DNA of 5,635 bases from Bacteroidota bacterium (GCA_018267435.1 JAFDYM010000062.1:1-5635), one strand, 5' to 3'. Counted from the stretch's first letter, positions 1 to 4,947 are shown. The notes: generated by a model from the sequence alone, not told the origin. Program-made: numbers and translations.

Positions 1-14
1 AACTCAACCCCTAA

Positions 15-40
15 CCCCTTCTCTTTAAAAAGAGAAGGGG
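15..40. repeat. 12-bp palindrome overlapping the terminator
   Basis: CCCCTTCTCTTT (15-26) and AAAGAGAAGGGG (29-40) are perfect reverse complements separated by only two bases. From memory, C/T-rich palindromes of this kind (CCCCTTCTCTTT... with its complement) are scattered in intergenic regions of Bacteroidota and some other bacteria, so this may be a fragment of a dispersed repeat recruited next to a terminator. It shares bases 34-40 with the terminator stem. Confidence 0.6.
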
Positions 41-60
41 GGACAGTTTAGCCCCCCTTC
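27..60 (-). terminator. Intrinsic terminator of the outer-membrane barrel gene
   Basis: Read on the minus strand, a 9-bp perfect stem (34-42 pairing with 52-60, GAAGGGGGG/CCCCCCTTC) with a 9-nt loop is followed at once by TCTTTTT (27-33). It begins 20 bp after the TAA stop at 81-83. A G/C-rich stem plus a T tract in the right orientation is the classical rho-independent terminator layout. The right-hand part of its stem overlaps another palindrome at 15-40, so the two folds exclude each other. Confidence 0.85.
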
Positions 61-80
61 GTAAGTTTATCGCTAATAAA

Positions 81-875
81 TTAATAGTCTTCCCTACCCC
101 TACCTATTATGTAGTGTAGGCCTACCATCAAGCCGAAACGGGCATTGTAGCTGCGGTGGTATTCTACATCGTTCTGGCTATACCAGCCTAGGTCCTGTAG
201 CTTTTTACCGTTTATATCCGTTAGGCCTTGGTACACGTTTAGGCCCACTTCTACATACAGGTGGTCGGTGCAATATATATCTGTACCTAGCTGCAAGGCT
301 ATACCCATATCAAAGGTCCTGAACTTTTCGTTGGTTTTAAAGTTAGCCGTAGGGCTGTATACATACTCAAAGTCTGCCACCTGCACATTTTCCTGCGCAA
401 AGGTGCGGAAGCCAAACTGTGGGCCTATAGCTGCAAAGAATTTTGCCACACGGCCCTTCTTGGTCATTACTTTTACCAGCACAGGTATTTGAAAGTAGCT
501 CAACTTTATTTGGCGCTTTACATTTACACGCTCGCTAGGCGAACCGAATGTATCTTCAGGTATTATAGCAGGTCCCTCAAAGTTGTCCTCATACTTTTGG
601 CCGGCAGTGCTGTATTGTAGTTCTACCTTTAAGCCTACAAAGCGGTTGAAGTTATAGCCTAGAGTAATACCGCCATTACCGCCCCAGGTAGGCAGGTAGT
701 CCATTTCCGACGTACGGATAACAGGGTTTTGGAACGGCGCCAAAGTACCGTAGTTGTTCTGGGTATATATCCAGGTGCTATTGAAGGTACCCGATACACC
801 TATATCGAAACCGGTTTGCGCTTGTGCTGCAAACACTAAAGTAAGTAGGCTAAGTAGTGCGTATATCTTCTTCAT
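81..875 (-). CDS. Outer-membrane beta-barrel protein (PorT-like barrel family), function unknown
   Basis: This encodes 264 residues from the ATG at 873-875. A longer reading to an ATG at 936-938 is possible, but the extra 21 residues precede a clear signal peptide (MKKIYALLSLLTLVFAAQAQ, residues 1-20), so the inner start is chosen. After likely cleavage near residue 20, the protein alternates short aromatic/hydrophobic strands and polar turns (for example GGITLGYNFNRFVGLKVELQY, split by a turn, and a C-terminal ARFGLMVGLHYIIG). This fits the outer-membrane barrel domain often called OMP_b-brl_2 or PorT-like. Such barrels sit in the outer membrane, and most have no known ligand. It is not the true type IX secretion PorT, which lies elsewhere in this window (2912-3592). 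It appears monocistronic, with a strong terminator at 27-60. No clear promoter box was found in front of it. The family is fairly sure and the function is not known. Confidence 0.82.
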   Translation of the reverse strand: MKKIYALLSLLTLVFAAQAQTGFDIGVSGTFNSTWIYTQNNYGTLAPFQNPVIRTSEMDYLPTWGGNGGITLGYNFNRFVGLKVELQYSTAGQKYEDNFEGPAIIPEDTFGSPSERVNVKRQIKLSYFQIPVLVKVMTKKGRVAKFFAAIGPQFGFRTFAQENVQVADFEYVYSPTANFKTNEKFRTFDMGIALQLGTDIYCTDHLYVEVGLNVYQGLTDINGKKLQDLGWYSQNDVEYHRSYNARFGLMVGLHYIIGRGREDY

Positions 876-1109
876 ATTATCAGGGGCTATATTAGGTGCT
901 GTAAATATTACACAAAACCCGCCGATGTGCAAGTTCATTTTTGTTAGCCATAGATTAGCAGATTAATACAGAATACAATTTGATTAAACACGGAGAAAAG
1001 CCGAGAACATAGAGAAATACAAATGTCGCAGATGACGCTGATTGTTATGATTAAATAAGATCAGTGTTAATCTGTAAAATCCCACTGAATCGGTGTAATC
1101 ACATAAAAC
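876..1109. other. Gene-poor spacer with degenerate dispersed-repeat sequence
   Basis: I see no credible gene here. The stretch 948-1107 is A/T-rich and quasi-repetitive. It has two AGATTA steps close together (952-966), a CACGGAGAAAAG / CCGAGAACA / TAGAGAAAT series (989-1018), and an imperfect inverted pair: CAGATGACGCTGATT (1029-1043) against GATCAGTGTTAATCTG (1059-1074). From memory, strings such as 'cacagatt...aatctgtg' and 'cacggagaacatagaga' recur in intergenic DNA across Bacteroidota. I read this as a decayed copy of such a repeat. The barrel gene's 5' leader and promoter should lie in 876-935. Confidence 0.5.
1029..1074. repeat. Imperfect inverted repeat (CAGAT...ATCTG type)
   Basis: The left arm, CAGATGACGCTGATT (1029-1043), and the right arm, GATCAGTGTTAATCTG (1059-1074), are near complements. 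They share CAGAT, then an A/C-containing linker, then CTGAT, with one or two mismatches and a one-base bulge. The 15-nt spacer is A/T-rich. It has no T tract and is too far from any stop codon to be a terminator. Confidence 0.5.
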
Positions 1110-1137
1110 AAAAAAGCCCCAACTTGCGTTAGGGCTT
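1110..1137 (-). terminator. Intrinsic terminator of rpmE2
   Basis: On the minus strand AAGCCCTAAC, loop GCAA, GTTGGGGCTT form a 10-bp stem with a single G-U wobble, followed by a run of six T. The four-base loop is of the very stable GNRA type. The stem starts 24 bp past the rpmE2 stop codon, so this is almost certainly where the L31 transcript ends. Confidence 0.92.
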
Positions 1138-1161
1138 CCTTTATAGCATTGAAGTAATTGA

Positions 1162-1407
1162 TTACTTCGCGTATTTCTTCTTGAATTTATCGATACGACC
1201 TGCGGTATCAACAAACTTCATTTTACCAGTGTAGAACGGGTGAGATTCGTTCGATATCTCCAATTTGATTAGAGGATATTCGTTACCGTCTTCCCATTTA
1301 GTAGTTTCTTTAGTGTTAGCTGTGCTTTTGCCCAACCATGATTTATCTAGAGATATATCTTTAAATACTACGGTACGGTAATTTGAAGGATGGATGTCTT
1401 TTTTCAT
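1162..1407 (-). CDS. rpmE2: 50S ribosomal protein L31, type B (cysteine-free)
   Basis: This 81-residue protein is a component of the large ribosomal subunit, where L31 bridges the central protuberance and the small subunit. The start chosen is the ATG at 1405-1407, giving the family's usual MKKDIHPSNYR opening. An ATG nine codons upstream (1434) would add atypical residues and overlap the promoter box. The L31 signature is present near the C-terminus: H56-P-F-Y-T60, nine residues, then G70-R71 and a lysine-rich tail. There are no cysteines at all, so this is the zinc-independent (C-minus) form. In many bacteria that form replaces the zinc-binding form when zinc is scarce, whereas in Bacteroidota it is, to my knowledge, often the standard L31. 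It lies 69 bp downstream of ysxC on the same strand but has its own likely promoter and a strong terminator, so it can be expressed separately. Confidence 0.96.
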   Translation of the reverse strand: MKKDIHPSNYRTVVFKDISLDKSWLGKSTANTKETTKWEDGNEYPLIKLEISNESHPFYTGKMKFVDTAGRIDKFKKKYAK

Positions 1408-1427
1408 AACCTTATTTACATTTTCGG

Positions 1428-1452
1428 ACGGCAAAAATAATAATTCTGCCGT
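1428..1452 (-). promoter_or_regulatory. rpmE2 promoter -7 box inside a 6-bp inverted repeat
   Basis: On the minus strand TATTTTTG (1432-1439) matches the Bacteroidota -7 consensus TAnnTTTG exactly. This predicts transcription starting around 1425-1428 and a leader of about 18-21 nt. No good -33 TTTG is visible; the upstream DNA is a T-rich run. The box overlaps an inverted repeat with arms ACGGCA and TGCCGT (1428-1433 and 1447-1452, 13-nt spacer), which could be an operator or coincidence. Confidence 0.6.
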
Positions 1453-1476
1453 AAATAAAAATAGTGTGGGTAAAAA

Positions 1477-2100
1477 TTAATTTTCTGCCTGTTTTGCGCG
1501 CTTGGCATACGCATGTAGCTCATTTTCAATAAACTCCAACACAGCATCGCGGCCATTATTCTTTTCGCTGCTGGTAATAAAGCATGGCGGCAGGGTATCC
1601 CAAGTCTTTAACAGCTCGTTTTTAAAGTTCTGTACGTTCATACTTACATCGCGGCTGCCAGGCTTATCGGCCTTGGTAAACACTATGGCTACGGGTACAT
1701 TGTTCTCGCCCATCCAGTTTATAAAGTCAAGGTCTATTTGCTGCGGCGGTATGCGCGAATCGATTAGCTGGAACATAACCAGCAACTGCTCGCGCTTTAG
1801 CACGTAGTTGCGTATCATGGCCGTCCACTTGGCGCGCTGCTCGCGCGATATTTTGGCGTAGCCATAGCCCGGCAAATCCACAAAGTTGAATTCCTTATTA
1901 ATCTTAAAAAAGTTAATCATTTGGGTTTTGCCCGGTGTTACCGATACTTTTACAAGCTTTTTACGCTGTGTAAGATAATTGATAAGCGATGACTTGCCCA
2001 CGTTGCTGCGCCCTATAAAGGCGAACTCGGGCACGGCCTCGGTAGGGCATTTTTCGGCGTAAAGGAAACTACCTACGTAGTCGGAAGTTTTAATCAACAT
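1477..2100 (-). CDS. ysxC: Ribosome-biogenesis GTPase YsxC/EngB (YihA)
   Basis: This 207-residue cytoplasmic GTPase of the TrmE-Era-EngA-YihA group is needed for assembly of the 50S subunit and is essential in most bacteria studied. All G motifs are visible in order: G1 GRSNVGKS (30-37), the G2 threonine in VTPGKT (T55), G3 DLPG (75-78) followed by the family-specific GYGYAK, G4 TKAD (142-145), and G5 around TSSEKNNG (176-183). Length and N-terminus (MLIKTSDYVGS) match the family, so the ATG at 2098-2100 is the natural start. It is divergent from menG, and the start codons are 59 bp apart. A near-consensus promoter box ends only 4 bp before the ATG, suggesting a leaderless or almost leaderless mRNA. 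It is followed on the same strand by rpmE2, another large-subunit gene. No terminator is evident between them, so some read-through is likely. Confidence 0.97.
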   Translation of the reverse strand: MLIKTSDYVGSFLYAEKCPTEAVPEFAFIGRSNVGKSSLINYLTQRKKLVKVSVTPGKTQMINFFKINKEFNFVDLPGYGYAKISREQRAKWTAMIRNYVLKREQLLVMFQLIDSRIPPQQIDLDFINWMGENNVPVAIVFTKADKPGSRDVSMNVQNFKNELLKTWDTLPPCFITSSEKNNGRDAVLEFIENELHAYAKRAKQAEN

Positions 2101-2104
2101 GGTG

Positions 2105-2112
2105 CAAAGATG
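2105..2112 (-). promoter_or_regulatory. Putative ysxC -7 promoter box
   Basis: The minus-strand sequence CATCTTTG matches TAnnTTTG at all fixed positions but the first. It ends 4 bp before the ysxC ATG, so transcription would start at about the start codon. No convincing -33 element is seen, which lowers confidence. Confidence 0.4.
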
Positions 2113-2143
2113 CTATCTTTCATTTATTTACACTATAAAAGGC

Positions 2144-2151
2144 TATTTTTG
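2144..2151 (+). promoter_or_regulatory. Putative menG-porT -7 promoter box
   Basis: TATTTTTG is an exact match to the Bacteroidota -7 consensus TAnnTTTG and ends 8 bp before the menG ATG. With the usual spacing, transcription would begin only 1-5 nt upstream of the start codon. Weak -33 candidates are TTTC (2118-2121) and TTTA (2123-2126). The downstream bases GCCGCGC also follow the tRNA-Arg promoter box in this window. Confidence 0.6.
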
Positions 2152-2159
2152 CCGCGCAA

Positions 2160-2891
2160 ATGACTAAAGTAGTTACACCATACAACGACCAAAACCGCAC
2201 CAAAAAGGAGCAGGTAGAGGAAATGTTCGACAACATAGCGCATAAGTACGATTTTTTGAACCACGTACTATCGCTGGGCATAGATATAACATGGCGCAAA
2301 AAGGCCGTGAAGCACATAGGTAAAAGCAATCCTAAAACTATATTGGACGTAGCATCGGGTACAGGCGACTTTGCCTTTGAGGCACTGAGCTTAAACCCAG
2401 ATAAGGTTACTGGCTACGACCTATCGGAAGGCATGATAAAGTTTGGCCGCGAGAAGGCTGTAAAGCAAGGCGTGCAAGATAAGGTAGTGTTCATTAAAGG
2501 CGATTCGGAAAGAATGCCTTTTGATGATAACAGTTTCGATGCCATAACCGTAGGCTTCGGCGTGCGAAACTTTGAGAACCTGAATGCAGGCCTAGCCGAA
2601 ATGTACCGCGTACTTAAGCCGGGTGGTAGCGTAGCTATACTTGAAGCCAGTCAACCGCCGAATGCAATAATCCGTTGGTTTTTCAGTTTATACTTCAGCA
2701 ATATAGTACCCTTTATAGGCAAGCTGGTATCAGGCGATGGCAGGGCGTATTCGTACCTACCCGAATCTGTTAAGGCTTTCCCTGAGGGTTTGGAGTTCGT
2801 AAAAATTTGTGAGAATATTGGCTTTGAAAACGCTAAATGGCAGCCACTTACTTTTGGCGCCTGCGCCATGTATACCATGACGAAGAAGTAA
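2160..2891 (+). CDS. ubiE (menG): Demethylmenaquinone methyltransferase (UbiE/MenG)
   Basis: This 243-residue SAM-dependent C-methyltransferase carries out the last step of menaquinone synthesis, converting demethylmenaquinol to menaquinol. Bacteroidota generally make menaquinone and not ubiquinone, so the MenG role is the relevant one. Both family signatures are visible: YDFLNHVLSLGIDITW (30-45) and RVLKPGGSVAILEAS (150-164). The SAM-binding core is also clear: motif I LDVASGTGD (62-70), the acidic residue D87 in YDLSEGM, GDSERMPF (114-121), and GFGVRNF (132-138). Length and both ends are typical of the family, and the ATG at 2160 is the only sensible start. It has almost no leader after its promoter box. 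porT starts 20 bp after its stop codon, so the two are probably co-transcribed. Confidence 0.97.
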   Translation: MTKVVTPYNDQNRTKKEQVEEMFDNIAHKYDFLNHVLSLGIDITWRKKAVKHIGKSNPKTILDVASGTGDFAFEALSLNPDKVTGYDLSEGMIKFGREKAVKQGVQDKVVFIKGDSERMPFDDNSFDAITVGFGVRNFENLNAGLAEMYRVLKPGGSVAILEASQPPNAIIRWFFSLYFSNIVPFIGKLVSGDGRAYSYLPESVKAFPEGLEFVKICENIGFENAKWQPLTFGACAMYTMTKK

Positions 2892-2911
2892 GCAGCCATT
2901 AAACCGAGGAA

Positions 2912-3592
2912 ATGAAAAAACACGTTTTAGTATCTATCATATTATTGCTGAGCCTAATGGGCAAGGCGCAGTTCAACTACCACGAAATGGGCAAGAAGAG
3001 CATATACTTTGGTATAGCGCTTGGCGGCAACGTGGGCGACTTTAAGCTGATACATACTAAACAAATGGCTGTGAATGACAGCATACGTTATTTCCGCAGC
3101 AAGATAGGCCCAGGCTTCAACCTAGGTATTATAGCCAACTACCAGTTCCACCGCTATTTCGATTTAAGGTTTATACCTACACTATCGTTCAGCGACAAGG
3201 CCATAGAGTACGAGGACCTGAACCATAACATACAGAAGAAAACGTTATCATCTATCTACCTAGATTTCCCTTTGCAGATACGCTTTAAGTCGGACCCAAT
3301 AAAGGACTTTCGTATATATGTAATAGCAGGTGTGCGATACGATTATGACTTAGCATCGAACGTAAAAAGCCGCAAGGCCGACGACATCATCCGCCTAAAC
3401 CGACACGATGCCGCTGCAGAGTACGGCATAGGCTTTATGATTTACTTCCCATACTTCATACTATCGCCTGAGTTTAAGGTAAGCCACGGCTTTATAAACG
3501 TACACGCGCCCAGCCCAGGCTTGATATACTCGCGCGTAATAGAGCGCATGTACTCGCGTACCTTTACCTTTACCATTAACCTTGAAGGTTAA
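2912..3592 (+). CDS. porT: PorT/SprT, outer-membrane component of the type IX secretion / gliding system
   Basis: This 226-residue protein has a signal peptide at residues 1-20 (MKKHVLVSIILLLSLMGKAQ) and a small barrel thereafter. It resembles the PorT/SprT family closely: an early FGIALGGNVGDFKL segment, PGFNLGIIANYQFHRYFDLRF, a tyrosine-rich SIYLDFPLQIRFK strand, an RLNRHD turn, YFILSPEFKVSHG, and a terminal strand with SRTFTFTINLE. PorT/SprT is known as necessary for type IX secretion in Porphyromonas gingivalis and Flavobacterium johnsoniae, which export C-terminally tagged proteins across the outer membrane. It sits in the outer membrane or facing the periplasm. The start at 2912 is preceded by GAGGA, a modest purine-rich site very close to the ATG. 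It follows menG by 20 bp. I recall the pairing with ubiE as recurrent in the phylum but have not verified it. A generic PorT-like barrel cannot be fully excluded. Confidence 0.85.
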   Translation: MKKHVLVSIILLLSLMGKAQFNYHEMGKKSIYFGIALGGNVGDFKLIHTKQMAVNDSIRYFRSKIGPGFNLGIIANYQFHRYFDLRFIPTLSFSDKAIEYEDLNHNIQKKTLSSIYLDFPLQIRFKSDPIKDFRIYVIAGVRYDYDLASNVKSRKADDIIRLNRHDAAAEYGIGFMIYFPYFILSPEFKVSHGFINVHAPSPGLIYSRVIERMYSRTFTFTINLEG

Positions 3593-3602
3593 AACTTTGT
3601 GC

Positions 3603-3632
3603 TTGCAGCCTTCGGCGGGCTTATTATATTTA
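3603..3632 (+). promoter_or_regulatory. Putative promoter of the cysteine-rich lipoprotein gene
   Basis: TTG (3603-3605) is followed after 19 bp by TATATTTA (3625-3632), a one-mismatch form of TAnnTTTG. This spacing is the usual -33/-7 arrangement in Bacteroidota. Transcription would begin near 3637-3640, leaving a leader of about 15 nt before the ATG at 3654. Confidence 0.5.
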
Positions 3633-3653
3633 CAACATTAATAGCTGCGTAAT

Positions 3654-3986
3654 ATGAAAAAAGTATTGTTGGCCTGCCTGGCACTAACCATGATGGTAAC
3701 ACTGTATAGCTGCAAAAAATGCTTTACATGTACTAACGAATGTACCCGCTGTGCCATAGTGGTAAACCAACATACCTTTGAGCGCACCTACTGCACTACC
3801 GATACGCCTTCTACTAATACCATGTCAACCTATCGCGCTAAAATAGCTGCCGATAGTGCTGATGGCTACACTTGTACCGTAGTTAACGCAACCTATAGCG
3901 ACGACTACTGCACCAACAAGCCAGGCGAAGACCCATACAAGACTTACTACAACGCAGGTGGTAAAATAACTTGTACGGAGAAGTAG
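3654..3986 (+). CDS. Small cysteine-rich putative lipoprotein, function unknown
   Basis: This 110-residue protein has a lysine-started hydrophobic signal (MKKVLLACLALTMMVTLYSC) ending in a weak lipobox, L-Y-S-C20, so C20 is the probable lipid-bearing residue. The mature part is rich in Thr, Tyr and Cys. It has eight further cysteines (23, 26, 30, 33, 47, 74, 86, 107), with the first four in a tight C-x2-C-x3-C-x2-C cluster. An even number of cysteines in an exported protein suggests up to four disulfides. The spacing of the cluster would also allow metal binding, though the periplasm makes that less usual. No acidic residues follow C20, so there is no sign of the lipoprotein surface-export signal described in Capnocytophaga/Flavobacterium. 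I recall similar small CKKC-type lipoproteins as hypothetical proteins in related genomes, but no function. It lies 61 bp after porT with its own promoter candidate and converges on ung. Confidence 0.8.
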   Translation: MKKVLLACLALTMMVTLYSCKKCFTCTNECTRCAIVVNQHTFERTYCTTDTPSTNTMSTYRAKIAADSADGYTCTVVNATYSDDYCTNKPGEDPYKTYYNAGGKITCTEK

Positions 3987-4008
3987 TAAGTTTAGTACTT
4001 AGCGTATT

Positions 4009-4022
4009 ATCCCTAGCGGGAT
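4009..4022. repeat. Hairpin, RTCCCTARCGGGAY family, copy 1
   Basis: ATCCC / GGGAT stem with a TAGC loop, 22 bp after the lipoprotein gene's stop codon. It is followed loosely by TTCTTGTCC and then TTTTT (4031-4035). Compared with copy 2 at 4061, the outermost pair is A-T instead of G-C, so the stem is conserved. Confidence 0.7.
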
Positions 4023-4040
4023 TCTTGTCCTTTTTACATC

Positions 4041-4055
4041 CTATTTTCTACCAAC
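4041..4055 (+). repeat. Direct repeat CTATTTTCTAC, copy 1
   Basis: CTATTTTCTACCAAC matches 4190-4204 at 13 of 15 positions. In both places a palindrome follows 5 bp later (4061 and 4210), so the T-rich stretch and the hairpin may form one composite repeat unit. Confidence 0.65.
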
Positions 4056-4060
4056 ATATC

Positions 4061-4074
4061 GTCCCTAACGGGAC
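4061..4074. repeat. Hairpin, RTCCCTARCGGGAY family, copy 2
   Basis: GTCCC / GGGAC stem with a TAAC loop, preceded by the CTATTTTCTAC direct repeat. It is two bases upstream of the first GCCGC hairpin. From memory, the core (CCCTAACGGG) is a familiar intergenic motif in Bacteroidota. Confidence 0.7.
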
Positions 4075-4076
4075 TA

Positions 4077-4089
4077 GCCGCGTAGCGGC
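4077..4089. repeat. Hairpin, GCCRCGTAGYGGC family, copy 1
   Basis: GCCGC-GTA-GCGGC is a perfect 5-bp stem and the forward orientation of the family. The following base is G, as in the other copies, but the sequence then diverges (GACTGT instead of ACCAT). Confidence 0.7.
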
Positions 4090-4124
4090 GGACTGTTTGT
4101 AGTCGTCATATCACCATAATATAC

Positions 4125-4175
4125 AAGCCACGTAGTGGCGCACCATAAATAGCATGGTTCGCCGCTACGCGGCTT
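4125..4175. repeat. Facing pair of GCCRCGTAGYGGC elements
   Basis: The arms 4125-4146 and 4154-4175 are reverse complements at 19 of 22 positions, separated by AAATAGC. Each arm contains its own small palindrome (4127-4139 and 4161-4173) plus an ACCAT/ATGGT pair (4142-4146, 4154-4158). The DNA can therefore fold either as two small hairpins or as one long one. Two of the three differences between arms are a paired change within the small stem. Confidence 0.75.
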
Positions 4176-4189
4176 TACACATTAATATG

Positions 4190-4222
4190 CTATTTTCTAC
4201 AGACGGTACGTGCCTACGGCAC
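4190..4222 (+). repeat. Direct repeat CTATTTTCTAC copy 2 with GTGCC hairpin
   Basis: CTATTTTCTACAGAC (4190-4204) repeats 4041-4055, and then GTGCC-TAC-GGCAC (4210-4222) folds as a 5-bp stem. The hairpin sequence differs from the GTCCC family, but spacing and flank are the same. It ends 29 bp past the end of ung, on that gene's 3' side. Confidence 0.65.
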
Positions 4223-4251
4223 TTGAAGAAAGTTGAACGATGGTAAAACAC

Positions 4252-4926
4252 CTACAATGTCCAATCAATTGGCTGTTTGCCTTGCTTAGTTAGAAGTTCA
4301 TTTGTTTTGCTAAAGTGCCTGTTGCCAAAAAATTTAGTGGCCGAGAATGGCGAAGGGTGCGCCGAGGTTAGTATGTGATGCTTGTTGCCGTCTATCAAGG
4401 CCGCTTTGTTCTGCGCAAACTTACCCCATAGTATAAACACTATCCCCTCCTTCTTATCGCTTATTGTTTTCACCACTGCATCGGTAAAGGTGTACCAGCC
4501 AAAATCAGCATGGCTATTGGGTTCGCCCTCGTTTACCGATAGTGCTGCGTTCAATAGTAACACGCCCTGCTTGGCCCATTTTTCAAGGTTGCCATGGTTG
4601 GGTATGGGCATGCCTATATCGGTACGCAGCTCCTTATAGATGTTTACCAGCGATGGCGGGGGCTTAATACCATACGGCACCGAAAACGATAGGCCATGCG
4701 CCTGCCCCGCACCGTGGTAAGGGTCCTGCCCTATTATTACCACTTTCAGCTCATCGAAATGTGTTAAGTTAAAGGCATTGAACACTAAATCATCAGGTGG
4801 ATACACGTGTTTACCCGCAATCTTTTGCTCCTCTATTTTATTCAGAAGCTGACGATAATAAGGCTTACCAAATTCCTCTTGCAGGGCTTGCTTCCAAGTA
4901 TCGTGTATATGTACCAGTGCGCTCAT
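4252..4926 (-). CDS. ung: Uracil-DNA glycosylase, family 1
   Basis: This 224-residue base-excision repair enzyme removes uracil from DNA arising by cytosine deamination or dUMP misincorporation. The family 1 motifs are intact: the water-activating loop GQDPYH (66-71) with catalytic D68, F81 in LSFSVP for stacking uracil, the uracil-reading N126 in LLLNAALSV (123-131), SHADFGWYTFTD (138-149), and the DNA-intercalating HPSPFSA loop (190-196) with H190. Family enzymes often have LLLNT; here Thr is replaced by Ala (residue 127), which I consider a tolerated variation. Length matches the usual 220-230. The ATG at 4924-4926 gives the family-like start MSALVHIHDTWK. It stands alone, converging with the lipoprotein gene across the hairpin-filled spacer and divergent from the orphan gene at 5007. 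Confidence 0.98.
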   Translation of the reverse strand: MSALVHIHDTWKQALQEEFGKPYYRQLLNKIEEQKIAGKHVYPPDDLVFNAFNLTHFDELKVVIIGQDPYHGAGQAHGLSFSVPYGIKPPPSLVNIYKELRTDIGMPIPNHGNLEKWAKQGVLLLNAALSVNEGEPNSHADFGWYTFTDAVVKTISDKKEGIVFILWGKFAQNKAALIDGNKHHILTSAHPSPFSATKFFGNRHFSKTNELLTKQGKQPIDWTL

Positions 4927-4947
4927 AATTGTTACGCGGTGTTTCTA

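Larger units (their letters stand above)
4009..4222. repeat. Cluster of six REP-like hairpins between convergent genes
   Basis: The 265-bp spacer 3987-4251 contains no gene. It is filled with short perfect palindromes: ATCCC-TAGC-GGGAT (4009-4022), GTCCC-TAAC-GGGAC (4061-4074), GCCGC-GTA-GCGGC (4077-4089), GCCAC-GTA-GTGGC (4127-4139), GCCGC-TAC-GCGGC (4161-4173) and GTGCC-TAC-GGCAC (4210-4222). A weaker pair GACT/AGTC lies at 4091-4104. All have 5-bp stems and loops of 3 or 4 bases containing TA. None is followed directly by a good T tract, so they are poor terminators by the standard rule, though they could act as transcript 3' ends for both converging genes. The arrangement resembles REP/BIME elements, which in other bacteria are moved by RAYT-type transposases. 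No such gene is in this window. Confidence 0.8.

Noticed and set aside
876..938. Upstream ATG extending the barrel protein by 21 residues
   Set aside because: The extension would bury a clear signal peptide, so the ATG at 875 is the better start.
984..1214. 76-codon open frame on the minus strand, overlapping the end of rpmE2 and its terminator
   Set aside because: It runs through the rpmE2 terminator and the repeat-like spacer, and its translation shows no protein-like features.
3601..3622. Terminator hairpin after porT (GCC-TTC-GGC)
   Set aside because: Only three clean pairs form, with mismatches outside them and no T tract; the same bases fit better as the -33 region of the next gene.
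4009..4035. Intrinsic terminator of the lipoprotein gene
   Set aside because: The stem is only 5 bp and the T run begins 9 bases after it, so it does not meet the usual pattern, although a 3'-end role cannot be excluded.
4009..4222. CRISPR-like array
   Set aside because: The repeats are only 13-15 bases, palindromic, of several families and both orientations, with irregular spacing and no cas gene.
4382..4639. 85-codon open frame antisense to ung
   Set aside because: It lies wholly inside the unmistakable ung gene on the other strand; it is a frame shadow.
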